Both the position numbers and the translations under genes were made by a program. Below the pieces are notes generated by a model that ran no database searches, was not told where the DNA came from, and saw nothing but the letters and a program-made list of their open reading frames with translations. DNA of 36,089 nt from contig JAFWSN010000010.1 in assembly GCA_017519305.1 (NCBI GenBank), forward strand, positions 1 to 36,089. Reading direction: 5' to 3'. Shown here piece after piece: positions 16,234 through 23,634 of this stretch (positions are counted from its first letter, which is position 1; every line of letters starts with the position of its first letter). Origin of the DNA: Candidatus Saccharimonadota bacterium (lineage in GTDB: Bacteria; Patescibacteriota; Saccharimonadia; Saccharimonadales; Saccharimonadaceae).

Positions 16234-16262
16234 TTGAAAAAAAGTCAGAAATGCGCTATACT
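16234..16262 (+). promoter_or_regulatory. rnj promoter
   Basis: TTGAAA (16234-16239), 17-nt spacer, TATACT (16257-16262). The expected start near 16269 gives a leader of about 33 nt containing AAAAAGGAAA before the ATG at 16302. This gene uses the classical -35/-10 plus SD arrangement rather than the leaderless one. Confidence 0.75.
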
Positions 16263-16301
16263 AAAGCTACTAATTTTTACTTGAAATTAAAAAGGAAACC
16301 T

Positions 16302-18413
16302 ATGAACATAAAGGAAGAGGAGCGCCGCGCCCGTCTTTTAAGGATGAGAGAGGAGCGTCTCCCAGACATCAAGAAGCAGTTTGAAGAAGCCCAAAAGCGT
16401 AATTTTAATTCAAACTTTGCCCCAGGCGGCAAAGATGAAAAGCTCGTAGCTAAAAAAGCCACTAAAGCTACCGCCAAAAAGGCTGCCAAAAAAGCTGCCC
16501 CAAAACCAAAAACCGAAGCTGAACAGCGCAAGGTTAATCTTTCTGTAACAACTAAAAAAGGCGAGATGGTTCACCATCAGCGCATGCTTTCCCAAGACGT
16601 CAACGCCCAAGCTACCCAGCATATTATCGGTATTCCGGTTAACAAATCCCGTTACAACGGTTACGGTGGGGAACAAGTTACTAACGCCAAACTCAAGAAC
16701 CTTCGTGTAGATCCAGATTCTGTCCGCATTATCCCAATCGGTGGTGTCGGCGAGTTCGGTATTGGTAAGAATATGACCATCATCGAATACAAGAACGAAA
16801 TGATCGTCATCGATATGGGTGTGCTTTTCGCTGGCGACGACTATCCTGGCGTTAACTACATGATTCCAGACATTAAGTATCTCGAAGACAATATGGCCAA
16901 GGTTAAAGCCATTCTCTTTACCCACGCCCACCTTGATCACATTGGTGCTTGCCGCCATCTTTTGCCGAAGTTTAGCCAATACGTGCCAATTTATGGTACC
17001 GACTTTACTATTGGTATGGTCAAAAAACAGATGTCCGAGCTCGACGACGCTCCAGAAATGAATTATCAAGTCGTCGATCCGTTTAAGCACGAAAAAATCC
17101 AGGTTAGCGAGAGCTTCTCAGTTGAATTTATCCATACTTTGCACTCAATTCCGGGTAACTGTGCTATCGTAATTCGCACCCCAAACGGCACCATTTATGT
17201 TTCTGGTGACTGGCGTCACGAAGAAAACCCAATGGGCGTTCAGACCGACTACGAACGCATCGACGAAATCGTCAAAAACGAGGGGATCGATTTGATGCTC
17301 AACGAATCTACCAACATCGACTCGCCAGGCCATCACCCACATTCCGAATATGATGTTGGCGAGAACCTTGGTAAAGTTATGGACAACTACGCCAACGGCC
17401 GTGTCATCATTTCTTGTTTTTCATCTCAGATTTCACGTATCGAACTAGTTTTAAAAGAAGCCGCCGCTCGTGGCCGCAAGGTTGCCTTCTCCGGTTTCTC
17501 AATGATTAATAACGTCGAAGTTGCTTTGCGCGCCAAGTCTATCAAAGTACCAAAAGACACCATCGTCAAAATGGAAGACATCATCAAGATGCCGGACGAA
17601 AAAGTCTGTATTGTTTGTACTGGTTCCCAGGGTGAGCTTAACGCCGTGCTCAGTCGCATGCTTTCTGGCGCGCACAAGTTTATTAAGATTAAATCTACCG
17701 ATACTATCGTATTCTCATCGAACCCAATTCCGGGCAACGAGCCACATGTTGTAAGCACTGTAGACGGCTTGCTTCGCGAGGGTGCCCAAGTTATTCAGAA
17801 TGGCAAAACCCACCTTTCAAATATTGGCCCACTTCACCTTTCAGGCCACGCCTACTTTGAGGATCACGTCGACTTCGTCACCCGTCTTCACCCAACCAAC
17901 TATTTGCCATACCACGGCGAATTCTACATGCTTCAGCATAACGCCGAGATGGCCGAGAACGTTATTGGTATCCCACGCGACCGCATCTTGCTTGCTGATG
18001 ACGGTGACATTATCGAATTTACTAAGGATAAAAAGATTAAAAAATCTGGTCGTATCCATGTTGGCAACAAACTTTATGATGATGCCGACCAACCAGTCCA
18101 CGAAGCCGTCGTGAAAGATCGTATTCATATTTCTCGCGAAGGTATCTTTGTGATTGTTTTGACCCTAAACAAGAAAACCGGCCACTTAGTCAAAACTCCA
18201 GATATCATCTCGCGCGCCTTTATTTATCTCGATAATTCGGAAGAGCTGATTGGCAAGATTCGTCACTATCTCCGTGCGAAGACCGACAAATCAATCTCTA
18301 CCGACCCAGAAATGAAGGTCTTAAAAGAGGAAATCAAAGAAGATATTACCCATATCTTGTTTGATGCCACCGGTCACACACCAATCGTGATCCCAGTCAT
18401 CAACAAAGTTTAA
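16302..18413 (+). CDS. rnj: Ribonuclease J with a long basic N-terminal extension
   Basis: 703-aa metallo-beta-lactamase/beta-CASP RNase, the 5'-3' exo- and endonuclease that matures and decays RNA. The nuclease core begins near residue 142 (VRIIPIGGVGEFGIGKNMTIIEY). The metal site HAHLDH is at 208-213, SGDWRHEENP and LHLSGHAYFED are the later metal and beta-CASP motifs, and a C-terminal domain completes it. Typical RNase J is about 555 aa. The extra ~140 N-terminal residues start with an Arg/Glu-rich helix (about 4-33) and then a Lys/Ala stretch (about 48-70) like bacterial histone H1-type tails, probably a flexible RNA-binding arm. The start at 16302 is set by the SD; an in-frame ATG at 16251 overlaps the promoter. 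Confidence 0.94.
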   Translation: MNIKEEERRARLLRMREERLPDIKKQFEEAQKRNFNSNFAPGGKDEKLVAKKATKATAKKAAKKAAPKPKTEAEQRKVNLSVTTKKGEMVHHQRMLSQDVNAQATQHIIGIPVNKSRYNGYGGEQVTNAKLKNLRVDPDSVRIIPIGGVGEFGIGKNMTIIEYKNEMIVIDMGVLFAGDDYPGVNYMIPDIKYLEDNMAKVKAILFTHAHLDHIGACRHLLPKFSQYVPIYGTDFTIGMVKKQMSELDDAPEMNYQVVDPFKHEKIQVSESFSVEFIHTLHSIPGNCAIVIRTPNGTIYVSGDWRHEENPMGVQTDYERIDEIVKNEGIDLMLNESTNIDSPGHHPHSEYDVGENLGKVMDNYANGRVIISCFSSQISRIELVLKEAAARGRKVAFSGFSMINNVEVALRAKSIKVPKDTIVKMEDIIKMPDEKVCIVCTGSQGELNAVLSRMLSGAHKFIKIKSTDTIVFSSNPIPGNEPHVVSTVDGLLREGAQVIQNGKTHLSNIGPLHLSGHAYFEDHVDFVTRLHPTNYLPYHGEFYMLQHNAEMAENVIGIPRDRILLADDGDIIEFTKDKKIKKSGRIHVGNKLYDDADQPVHEAVVKDRIHISREGIFVIVLTLNKKTGHLVKTPDIISRAFIYLDNSEELIGKIRHYLRAKTDKSISTDPEMKVLKEEIKEDITHILFDATGHTPIVIPVINKV

Positions 18414-18419
18414 CCTAGA

Positions 18420-18445
18420 AAGCGCCCCCAGAAAGGGCGCTTTTA
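18420..18445 (+). terminator. rnj terminator
   Basis: AAGCGCCC (18420-18427), a short loop, GGGCGCTT (18435-18442), then a short T run. Its weak T-tract runs directly into the tRNA-Leu promoter. Confidence 0.82.
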
Positions 18446-18454
18446 TGGTATAAT
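18446..18454 (+). promoter_or_regulatory. tRNA-Leu promoter
   Basis: TGG-TATAAT, hexamer 18449-18454, only 8 nt before the mature 5' end of the tRNA. The precursor should therefore carry a 5' leader of no more than about 2 nt. Confidence 0.72.
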
Positions 18455-18462
18455 TGGCCTAT

Positions 18463-18547
18463 GCCCGGATGGCGGAACTGGTATACGCGTTCGACTTAAA
18501 ATCGAATGGAGCAATCCGTGCGGGTTCGATTCCCGCTCCGGGCACCA
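18463..18547 (+). tRNA. tRNA-Leu (anticodon UAA)
   Basis: 85 nt including an encoded CCA. The acceptor GCCCGGA pairs with TCCGGGC, the anticodon loop contains TAA flanked by TTCGA/TCGAA, and a long class II variable arm and a canonical GGTTCGATTCC T-arm are present. Discriminator A. It decodes UUA and UUG. Confidence 0.95.
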
Positions 18548-18561
18548 AGGAGACGAGCAAT

Positions 18562-18584
18562 AAAAAAGAGCTCGCTCTTTTTTA
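18562..18584 (+). terminator. tRNA-Leu terminator
   Basis: AAAAAAGAG, loop CTCG, CTCTTTTTT: a 9-bp hairpin ending in a T-run. Confidence 0.82.
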
Positions 18585-18598
18585 TTCGAGACGACGCC

Positions 18599-18681
18599 GG
18601 TGCCCTAGTTTTTGCGAGGCAAAAACGTCGCACCAAGCTGGCGTCGCACCAACCGCCGCAGGCGGCTAGCGAAGCGTCTTC
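18599..18681. other. Hairpin-rich intergenic segment with a short direct repeat
   Basis: No gene is seen. Three perfect inverted repeats follow each other: a nested one with outer GGTGC (18599-18603) / GCACC (18630-18634) and inner GTTTTTGC (18608-18615) / GCAAAAAC (18619-18626); CCGCC (18653-18657) / GGCGG (18661-18665); and GAAG / CTTC (18671-18681). CGTCGCACCAA occurs twice (18626-18636 and 18642-18652), and its GCACCAA also matches the tRNA-Leu 3' end at 18542-18548. It may be a remnant of an element integrated at the tRNA or a small structured RNA; function unknown. Confidence 0.5.
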
Positions 18682-18693
18682 CTGCTCCGTATA

Positions 18694-18702
18694 TGTTAAA
18701 AT
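18694..18702 (+). promoter_or_regulatory. Extended -10 promoter of the GT8 gene (leaderless)
   Basis: TGT-TAAAAT, hexamer 18697-18702, 6 nt before the ATG at 18709. Confidence 0.65.
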
Positions 18703-18708
18703 AAGCCT

Positions 18709-19524
18709 ATGAACATTCTGTACTGCGGCGATCAGGGAATTAAAGACGGACTCCTCGTCTCAATTTTGTCGCTGATTAAAAACGTAGATGAAGCACTAAA
18801 TATATATATTCTCACTATCGATTACGGCAATAGCAAACCAATTTCCGAAAAGACCACAAAACTTCTAAATGAATTGGTTAAAAAACACAACAAATCCGGT
18901 TTCGTTAAAACCATTGACGCTACCGAAGTATTTAAAAAGCGCTTACCAAAAGCCAACATGAAGTCATATTTTACTCCGTGCTCGATGCTGAGGCTTTACC
19001 TTGACGAAATCCCGGAATTACCAAAAGACAGATTATTATATTTAGATTACGACGTGGTCTGTCGCAGAAATCCGCAAGAATTTTACAACACGGACCTCAC
19101 AAATATCGAAGCCGCTGGCGTGCTCGATATCTACGGCAAACATTTCTATCGTTATAATTTTCCAAAACGCGACTATATGAATTCCGGCGTTTTGCTATTT
19201 AATATGGCAGAATGTGAAAAATCTAATATTTTTGCTCGCGCTGTGGAGCTCTGTAGAAAGCGCAAAATGATGCTAGCGGACCAAGCTGCGCTAAATAAAG
19301 TCATCAAAAAACGCAAGCTAATGCCGCGTAGATTCAATGAACAGCAGGACTATCCAAAGCAGGACACTGTATTTCATCATTTCTCCAATAACTTCAAATT
19401 TTTGCCAGTTTTCCATGTTCAGAAGGTCAAACCATTTGAGGTTGAGAAGGTCCACAAAACCCTCAAAATTCACGAATACGATGACATTTTAGAAGAATAC
19501 GAAAAACTCAAAAATTCCCTGTAA
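18709..19524 (+). CDS. Glycosyltransferase family 8 protein
   Basis: 271-aa GT-A-fold retaining glycosyltransferase of family 8, which moves a hexose from a UDP-sugar to a glycan or glycoprotein acceptor. The N-terminus MNILYCGDQGIKDGLLVSILSL matches the donor-binding start. The metal-binding DxD is in LLYLDYDVVCRRNP, and the family motif MNSGVLLFNMAECE and the late DQAALN are present. No membrane segment, so it is likely cytoplasmic or peripheral. The acceptor is unknown; surface polysaccharide or protein decoration would fit, but no other glycan genes are adjacent. Monocistronic, with its own leaderless promoter. A short hairpin (CCCTGT/ACAGGG) overlaps the stop codon. Confidence 0.88.
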   Translation: MNILYCGDQGIKDGLLVSILSLIKNVDEALNIYILTIDYGNSKPISEKTTKLLNELVKKHNKSGFVKTIDATEVFKKRLPKANMKSYFTPCSMLRLYLDEIPELPKDRLLYLDYDVVCRRNPQEFYNTDLTNIEAAGVLDIYGKHFYRYNFPKRDYMNSGVLLFNMAECEKSNIFARAVELCRKRKMMLADQAALNKVIKKRKLMPRRFNEQQDYPKQDTVFHHFSNNFKFLPVFHVQKVKPFEVEKVHKTLKIHEYDDILEEYEKLKNSL

Positions 19525-19554
19525 AACAGGGGTAAAAATAAATGAAGATTATGC

Positions 19555-19582
19555 TTGATTTGTTCTAAATCTTTGTTAAAAT
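19555..19582 (+). promoter_or_regulatory. Promoter of the 28-codon ORF / small RNA
   Basis: TTGATT (19555-19560), 16-nt spacer, TGT-TAAAAT (hexamer 19577-19582). The expected start near 19589 gives a leader of about 77 nt before the ATG at 19666. Confidence 0.6.
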
Positions 19583-19665
19583 GGAACAAGTCGCTCTTAA
19601 TTTGAATCTCTATTTACGAGGTGGGTCGGTCGTATGGGCGATATCATTAAGGAGAAAATCGATAC

Positions 19666-19752
19666 ATGCGTATCAAACGACTCAAGCACTCAACCGAGCG
19701 CAAAAAGTCAACCATTGCTCCTGCCGCTTGGCAAGAGTTTATCGAAATCTAA
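19666..19752 (+). CDS. Very small basic protein, 28 aa (putative)
   Basis: A 28-codon ORF (begins MRIKRLKHSTERKKSTIAP, ends WQEFIEI) behind AAGGAGA at 19649-19655. It has a clear promoter upstream and an intrinsic terminator 15-20 nt downstream, so the transcript (about 19589-19798) is a defined unit. The first half is strongly basic and the end is acidic/hydrophobic. A different reading frame gives a longer 75-codon ORF from 19581, but it begins at the -10 element and runs through the terminator, so it is not preferred. The unit could also be a non-coding RNA of about 210 nt in which this ORF is incidental or a leader peptide. Confidence 0.45.
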   Translation: MRIKRLKHSTERKKSTIAPAAWQEFIEI

Positions 19753-19765
19753 TACGTAGATTTCG

Positions 19766-19798
19766 TGCAAAAAACCGGCAAGACGCCGGATTTTTTGT
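19766..19798. terminator. Bidirectional terminator
   Basis: AAAAAACCGGC, loop AAGAC, GCCGGATTTTTT. It closes the small transcription unit and also faces the convergent dsbA-like gene that ends at 19811. Confidence 0.88.
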
Positions 19799-19810
19799 AC
19801 CTAGGTGATA

Positions 19811-20539
19811 TTATTCTTCGCCGAGTTTAGCGGCGGCGATATCTTTAAAGAGGTTAGTAAAATCTTCAGCAGTAGTGCGGCCAGAACCCCAAGAAACGAC
19901 CTTGCCGTTTACGCGAACACTAGATTTAACGCTCCAATCAATGAGCTCGCCGTCGATATAGAAGGCTGGAGTACCCTGGAAATCCACCGCAGAAGCCAAT
20001 TTGGCATCGTTACTAATTTTTTTCTGGATATTTTCGGAAGTTAGGTTGCTAAGGAATTCGGCTTCGTCGCCTTCGCCATTTGAGGCGAGCTTGAAATATT
20101 CTTTAAATAAAGCGGTGCGTTCTGATGGGGAAGCGTCTTCCCATTCAGCTTGGTTGGCGAAGAGCAAATCGGCAAACGGTTTCCAATAGCCCTGAAGACC
20201 AGCGGATTCAGCAGCAGATGCGGCAGCATTGCCGTTCTTGTGGTAAGACAAAACATAGTTGCGATAGACTACGGCGACTTTGCCATCGAGAGCTTCGATT
20301 GCGGCATTAACGAGCTTGTTGACTGAAGCACAGCCTGGGCATTGGAAATCCGCGTACTCAACAATAATAACTGGTGCGTCAGCGGAACCTTTAACGTGGT
20401 CACCGATATTACCATTCTCTTCAGATGGGCCCATGATTCTACAATAATTATCATTATTGCGGTTATTAGCGGAAACAATTCCGAATCCAATTAGTATAAG
20501 TGCGGCCACGCCGAATACGAATGCCAAAATTCTGGTCAT
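19811..20539 (-). CDS. DsbA-family membrane-anchored thiol-disulfide oxidoreductase
   Basis: 242-aa protein with an uncleaved N-terminal anchor (about residues 5-24) and a thioredoxin-fold DsbA domain outside the membrane. The active-site CPGC is at 67-70 in IVEYADFQCPGCASV, the inserted helical domain follows, and the cis-proline loop is GTPAFYIDGELI near 190. It matches the Thioredoxin_4/BdbD group that forms disulfides in secreted proteins. The Cys-rich secreted proteins and pilins at 25.7-32.6 kb are plausible clients, by inference. It is transcribed divergently from the CBS-domain gene from one palindromic promoter and has a Shine-Dalgarno AAAGGAG (20554-20548). Confidence 0.92.
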   Translation of the reverse strand: MTRILAFVFGVAALILIGFGIVSANNRNNDNYCRIMGPSEENGNIGDHVKGSADAPVIIVEYADFQCPGCASVNKLVNAAIEALDGKVAVVYRNYVLSYHKNGNAAASAAESAGLQGYWKPFADLLFANQAEWEDASPSERTALFKEYFKLASNGEGDEAEFLSNLTSENIQKKISNDAKLASAVDFQGTPAFYIDGELIDWSVKSSVRVNGKVVSWGSGRTTAEDFTNLFKDIAAAKLGEE

Positions 20540-20557
20540 AAATAACTCTCCTTTAGA

Positions 20558-20573
20558 TGGTATAATTATAGCA
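20558..20573. promoter_or_regulatory. Palindromic bidirectional promoter
   Basis: TATAATTATA at 20561-20570 is its own reverse complement, so TATAAT is present on both strands (plus 20561-20566, minus 20570-20565). Each is preceded by its own extension: TGG on plus (20558-20560) and TGC on minus (20573-20571). Plus transcription starts at the ATG at 20573 (6-nt gap, leaderless); minus transcription gives a leader of about 20 nt with an SD for the dsbA-like gene. Confidence 0.85.
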
Positions 20574-21133
20574 TGTGGGAACGGTTTATGAGAAAGTTCG
20601 TGGCCTGGATTGATCCTAAATGGAACAAATATCGTGCACCAGCGCCAAAGTATACACCAAAGACTCTAAATGAGTTTGTTGATGTGATGCGCCGTACCCC
20701 AAAAGACGTCTTATCTGCCAGGGATCGTAAAAAGATTTCTGCCGTCATGAGTTTTGATGGCCGCAAAGTCAAAGATATTATGATTAGCAAAAACAATATG
20801 GTTTTCGTCTACGAAAAAGATTTTCTTGGCCCGCTCACGCTGGACCGTTTGTATAAATCTGGTTTTATGCATTTTCCAGTGGTCGACAACAAAGAACATG
20901 TCAAAGGTGTAATCCATACAGATGCTCTTAATACGCTAGAAATCAAAAAGACTGACCGCGCCGAAAAATATCTCGACAAAAACTTCCAATATCTTTACGA
21001 AGACGATTCTTTAAATAAAGTCATTGAGGAACTTCGCCGAACTGGCTGTTTTTACTTCCTCGTTTTGAATGAAAAAGAGGAGCTCGCTGGCTTCTTTACA
21101 TTAGAGATGCTTCTAGATTACCTTATCGGTTAA
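20573..21133 (+). CDS. CBS-domain protein
   Basis: 186-aa soluble protein with a tandem pair of CBS domains (about 62-125 and 130-186), a module that senses adenine nucleotides or SAM. Recognisable parts are VKDIMISKNNMVFVYEKD, YKSGFMHFPVVDNKEHVKGVIHTDAL, then DDSLNKVIEELRRTGCFYFLVLNEKEELAGFFTLEMLLDYL. It resembles the cytosolic CBS part of CorC/HlyC-type proteins but lacks their membrane domain. The first ~60 residues are basic and unassigned. The ligand is unknown. It is divergent from the dsbA-like gene and followed closely by aspS, which has its own promoter. Confidence 0.88.
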   Translation: MWERFMRKFVAWIDPKWNKYRAPAPKYTPKTLNEFVDVMRRTPKDVLSARDRKKISAVMSFDGRKVKDIMISKNNMVFVYEKDFLGPLTLDRLYKSGFMHFPVVDNKEHVKGVIHTDALNTLEIKKTDRAEKYLDKNFQYLYEDDSLNKVIEELRRTGCFYFLVLNEKEELAGFFTLEMLLDYLIG

Positions 21134-21138
21134 AATTA

Positions 21139-21147
21139 TGGTATAAT
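21139..21147 (+). promoter_or_regulatory. Extended -10 promoter of aspS (leaderless)
   Basis: TGG-TATAAT, hexamer 21142-21147, 7 nt before the ATG at 21155. Confidence 0.75.
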
Positions 21148-21154
21148 ATACCGC

Positions 21155-22918
21155 ATGAGAAGACTAACTAGTGAACTAAAAGATTTTTTGAGCCAAACTG
21201 TAACTGTTTCTGGCTGGGTTAATTCACGCCGCGACCACGGTGGATTGATTTTTATTGACCTCCGCGACCATAAGGGAATTATTCAGCTTGTTGTTACTCC
21301 GGAAAATACTGAAGCCTTTAAACTTGCCGAAACCGTGCGCGACGAATTCGTTTTGACCGCTACCGGTACTATGCGTGAGCGCGAGGAATCACTCAAAAAT
21401 CCAAACATCGCTACTGGCGATATCGAACTAGTTGTCTCAGAACTTACTCTTCTCAACCGCTCAGAACCACTTCCAGTTAATACTCACGACGATGGCGAAA
21501 AATCTTCCGAGGAAATGCGTCTTAAATATCGCTACCTCGACCTTCGTCGTCCATCAATGCAGAATCGTTTGAAACGTCGTTCCGAATACTATCGCTTTAT
21601 TCGTAACTACATGTATGACAATGATTTTACCGAAATCACCACGCCAATTCTTGCCAACTCTTCACCAGAAGGTGCTCGTGACTTCCTCGTGCCATCTAGG
21701 CTTCATCCAGGCAAATTCTATGCTTTACCACAGGCCCCACAACAGTTTAAGCAGCTTCTTATGGTCGGTGGCGTAAACCGCTACTTCCAAATCGCTCCAT
21801 GTTTCCGCGATGAGGATCCACGTGCAGACCGTCTTTATGGTGATTTCTATCAGCTCGATATGGAAATGTCCTTTGTTGACGACGGTGAAGTCGTTCGCCA
21901 AACCATCGAGCCACTCTACAAAAAACTCGTTACCGAATTTGCTGGTAAAAAATTACTTAGCGAAGATATTCCACGCATTCCATTCCAAGAATCAATGGAA
22001 AAATATGGTGTCGACAAACCAGATTTGCGCTACGGCATGGAACTTATCGAACTCACCGACGCTTTTGCCAATACTGATTTCAAAGTTTTCAAAGCCCCTT
22101 GCGTTAAAGCAATCTGTGTTAAAGGTGGCGCTAGCCTCACCCGTTCCCAAATCGACGACTTTACCGAAAAAGCCAAGAAACTTGGTGCTGGCGGTTTAGC
22201 TTACATTCTTTACAGCGAGGGTGAAGCCAAATCTCCAATCCTTAAATTCATGAGCGAACAGGAAATTGCTGCCGTTAAAGAACGCACCGGTGCTGAAGAT
22301 GGCGACGCAGTCTTCTTTGGCGCAGACGAACGCGCCGTCGTGAACAAAGTTCTCGGCCAACTTCGCATCGCCTTTGCTGATTTCTACAAGCTCAAAGATC
22401 CAAATCTTGTTTCACTTTGTTGGATTGTTGATTTTCCATTCTATGAATGGGACGACAAGAGAAATAAACTCGACTTCGGTCACAACCCATTCAGTATGCC
22501 AAAAGGCGGTCTTGCTGCGCTTGAAAACGCTAAGACCGACGAGGAGAAGCTCGCTATCGTAGCAGACCAATTCGATATGGTGATGAATGGCTACGAAGTT
22601 GCTTCTGGCGCCGTCCGTAACTACAACCCAGAAATCATGTTCAAAGTCTTCAATATTCTAGGCTACAGCAACGAATATGTTGAAGCTAGATTTGGTGGCA
22701 TGCTTAACGCCTTCAAGTTCGGTGCTCCACCGCACGCTGGCTGTGCTCCTGGTCTTGATCGTATCTTTATGGTACTTGAAAACGAAGAAAACATTCGCGA
22801 TATTGTCGCCTTCCCAAAGAACGGTAACGGTGTAGACTTGATGATGGATTCTCCATCCGTAGTCGACCAGAGCCAACTCGACGAGAGTCATCTCGCCATC
22901 ATTCCAGACGAAGATTAA
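21155..22918 (+). CDS. aspS: Aspartyl-tRNA synthetase (bacterial type)
   Basis: 587-aa class II synthetase charging tRNA with aspartate. Order: N-terminal OB-fold anticodon domain (about 15-100, VSGWVNSRRDHGG), catalytic core with the motif 2 region FQIAPCFRDEDPRADR, an inserted GAD-type domain (about 290-400), and motif 3 near APGLDRIFMVLE, then IRDIVAFPKNGNGVDLMMDSPS. Length and the GAD insert mark the bacterial form. His28 in RRDHGG is the residue type found in non-discriminating AspRS enzymes, which also charge tRNA-Asn, where E. coli has Leu; that suggests GatCAB-dependent Asn-tRNA but does not prove it. Motif 2 reads DRLYGDFYQLDMEMSF instead of the common DRQPEFTQIDxEMSF. Monocistronic. 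Confidence 0.95.
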   Translation: MRRLTSELKDFLSQTVTVSGWVNSRRDHGGLIFIDLRDHKGIIQLVVTPENTEAFKLAETVRDEFVLTATGTMREREESLKNPNIATGDIELVVSELTLLNRSEPLPVNTHDDGEKSSEEMRLKYRYLDLRRPSMQNRLKRRSEYYRFIRNYMYDNDFTEITTPILANSSPEGARDFLVPSRLHPGKFYALPQAPQQFKQLLMVGGVNRYFQIAPCFRDEDPRADRLYGDFYQLDMEMSFVDDGEVVRQTIEPLYKKLVTEFAGKKLLSEDIPRIPFQESMEKYGVDKPDLRYGMELIELTDAFANTDFKVFKAPCVKAICVKGGASLTRSQIDDFTEKAKKLGAGGLAYILYSEGEAKSPILKFMSEQEIAAVKERTGAEDGDAVFFGADERAVVNKVLGQLRIAFADFYKLKDPNLVSLCWIVDFPFYEWDDKRNKLDFGHNPFSMPKGGLAALENAKTDEEKLAIVADQFDMVMNGYEVASGAVRNYNPEIMFKVFNILGYSNEYVEARFGGMLNAFKFGAPPHAGCAPGLDRIFMVLENEENIRDIVAFPKNGNGVDLMMDSPSVVDQSQLDESHLAIIPDED

Positions 22919-22927
22919 TGCTATAAT
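22919..22927 (+). promoter_or_regulatory. Extended -10 promoter of the 231-aa membrane protein gene
   Basis: TGC-TATAAT, hexamer 22922-22927, overlapping the end of aspS. The gap to the ATG at 22939 is 11 nt, so a leader of about 4-5 nt is expected. Confidence 0.65.
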
Positions 22928-22938
22928 TAAAAAAGATA

Positions 22939-23634
22939 ATGGGTGGACTAAATTTTAAAAAAATCAAAAAGCTCAAATTCCATCGTCTTAAGACCTGGCA
23001 AATGCTTTTGATTTTGGTGCCACTGCTTTTCCTTGACGCTACATTGCTACGCTTTGACCATCTTAAAATGGTTGAGTTGCGCGATGCCGTATTAGCTGCG
23101 GATGCCGATGGTGACGAACCTGTGCTTTCGAGTAGGCTTGAAGAACTAAAAGATTTTACCTTTTCACATATCATTTTCAATATGACTGAGTCAAATGGTA
23201 CGCAGTCTTTGACGCTAGGCACCGGCATATTCTACCTTGAACAGCAGTATATTCGTGCCGCTGCCACCGCTCTGGCTGAAGCTCGAGCAATGCTAGTCGA
23301 TGTCGACGACAATCCAAACGGCAACGTTTTCGCGCAAGCCTCCGCGGTTTGCGACCCACTCGCAAGGGCCAATGGTTGGGCTTGGAACAGTTCGCAGTTC
23401 CTCGAATGTATGACCAACGAACTAGCCAAATATCCAACAACGGATAGCATTACGGATCAGATCTCTGCCAACATCCCATCCACGGAGCTTTATCGCAAAA
23501 ATTACGCTTCGCCACTTTGGGCCCCATGCCCAGCTGGCTTTGCTATACTTGCCACGCTTATTGTTATTTTGATCCTCTTCATCCGCTTCCTAATCTGGGT
23601 ATTCCTAAAGATTGCTCTCATTGCGATGAAATAG
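22939..23634 (+). CDS. Hypothetical bitopic membrane protein, 231 aa
   Basis: No family recognised. A basic N-terminus (FKKIKKLKFHRLK) precedes a membrane helix at about 16-33 (MLLILVPLLFLDATLL), and a second helix of about 28 residues lies near the C-terminus (about 200-228). The ~165 residues between them should sit on the outer face; they hold three Cys and an Ala-rich helical stretch (AAATALAEARAML). The final residues are Lys-poor and short. A topology with both ends inside and a large outer loop is inferred from the basic N-terminus. Downstream is a glutaredoxin-like gene with its own promoter. Confidence 0.7.
   Translation: MGGLNFKKIKKLKFHRLKTWQMLLILVPLLFLDATLLRFDHLKMVELRDAVLAADADGDEPVLSSRLEELKDFTFSHIIFNMTESNGTQSLTLGTGIFYLEQQYIRAAATALAEARAMLVDVDDNPNGNVFAQASAVCDPLARANGWAWNSSQFLECMTNELAKYPTTDSITDQISANIPSTELYRKNYASPLWAPCPAGFAILATLIVILILFIRFLIWVFLKIALIAMK

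Noticed and set aside
16410-17090. 226-codon open frame on the minus strand inside rnj
   Set aside because: It is the antisense shadow of the RNase J coding region; it lacks a promoter or SD, and the plus strand shows clear nuclease motifs.
18599-18681. tRNA or riboswitch in the hairpin-rich gap
   Set aside because: No cloverleaf or known riboswitch core could be folded; only separate short hairpins are seen.
19517-19535. Terminator after the GT8 gene
   Set aside because: The hairpin CCCTGT/ACAGGG overlaps the stop codon but is followed by TAAAAATAAA rather than a T-tract.
19581-19808. 75-codon frame overlapping the 28-codon ORF
   Set aside because: Its ATG overlaps the -10 element and it reads through the terminator hairpin; the 28-codon frame has a proper SD.
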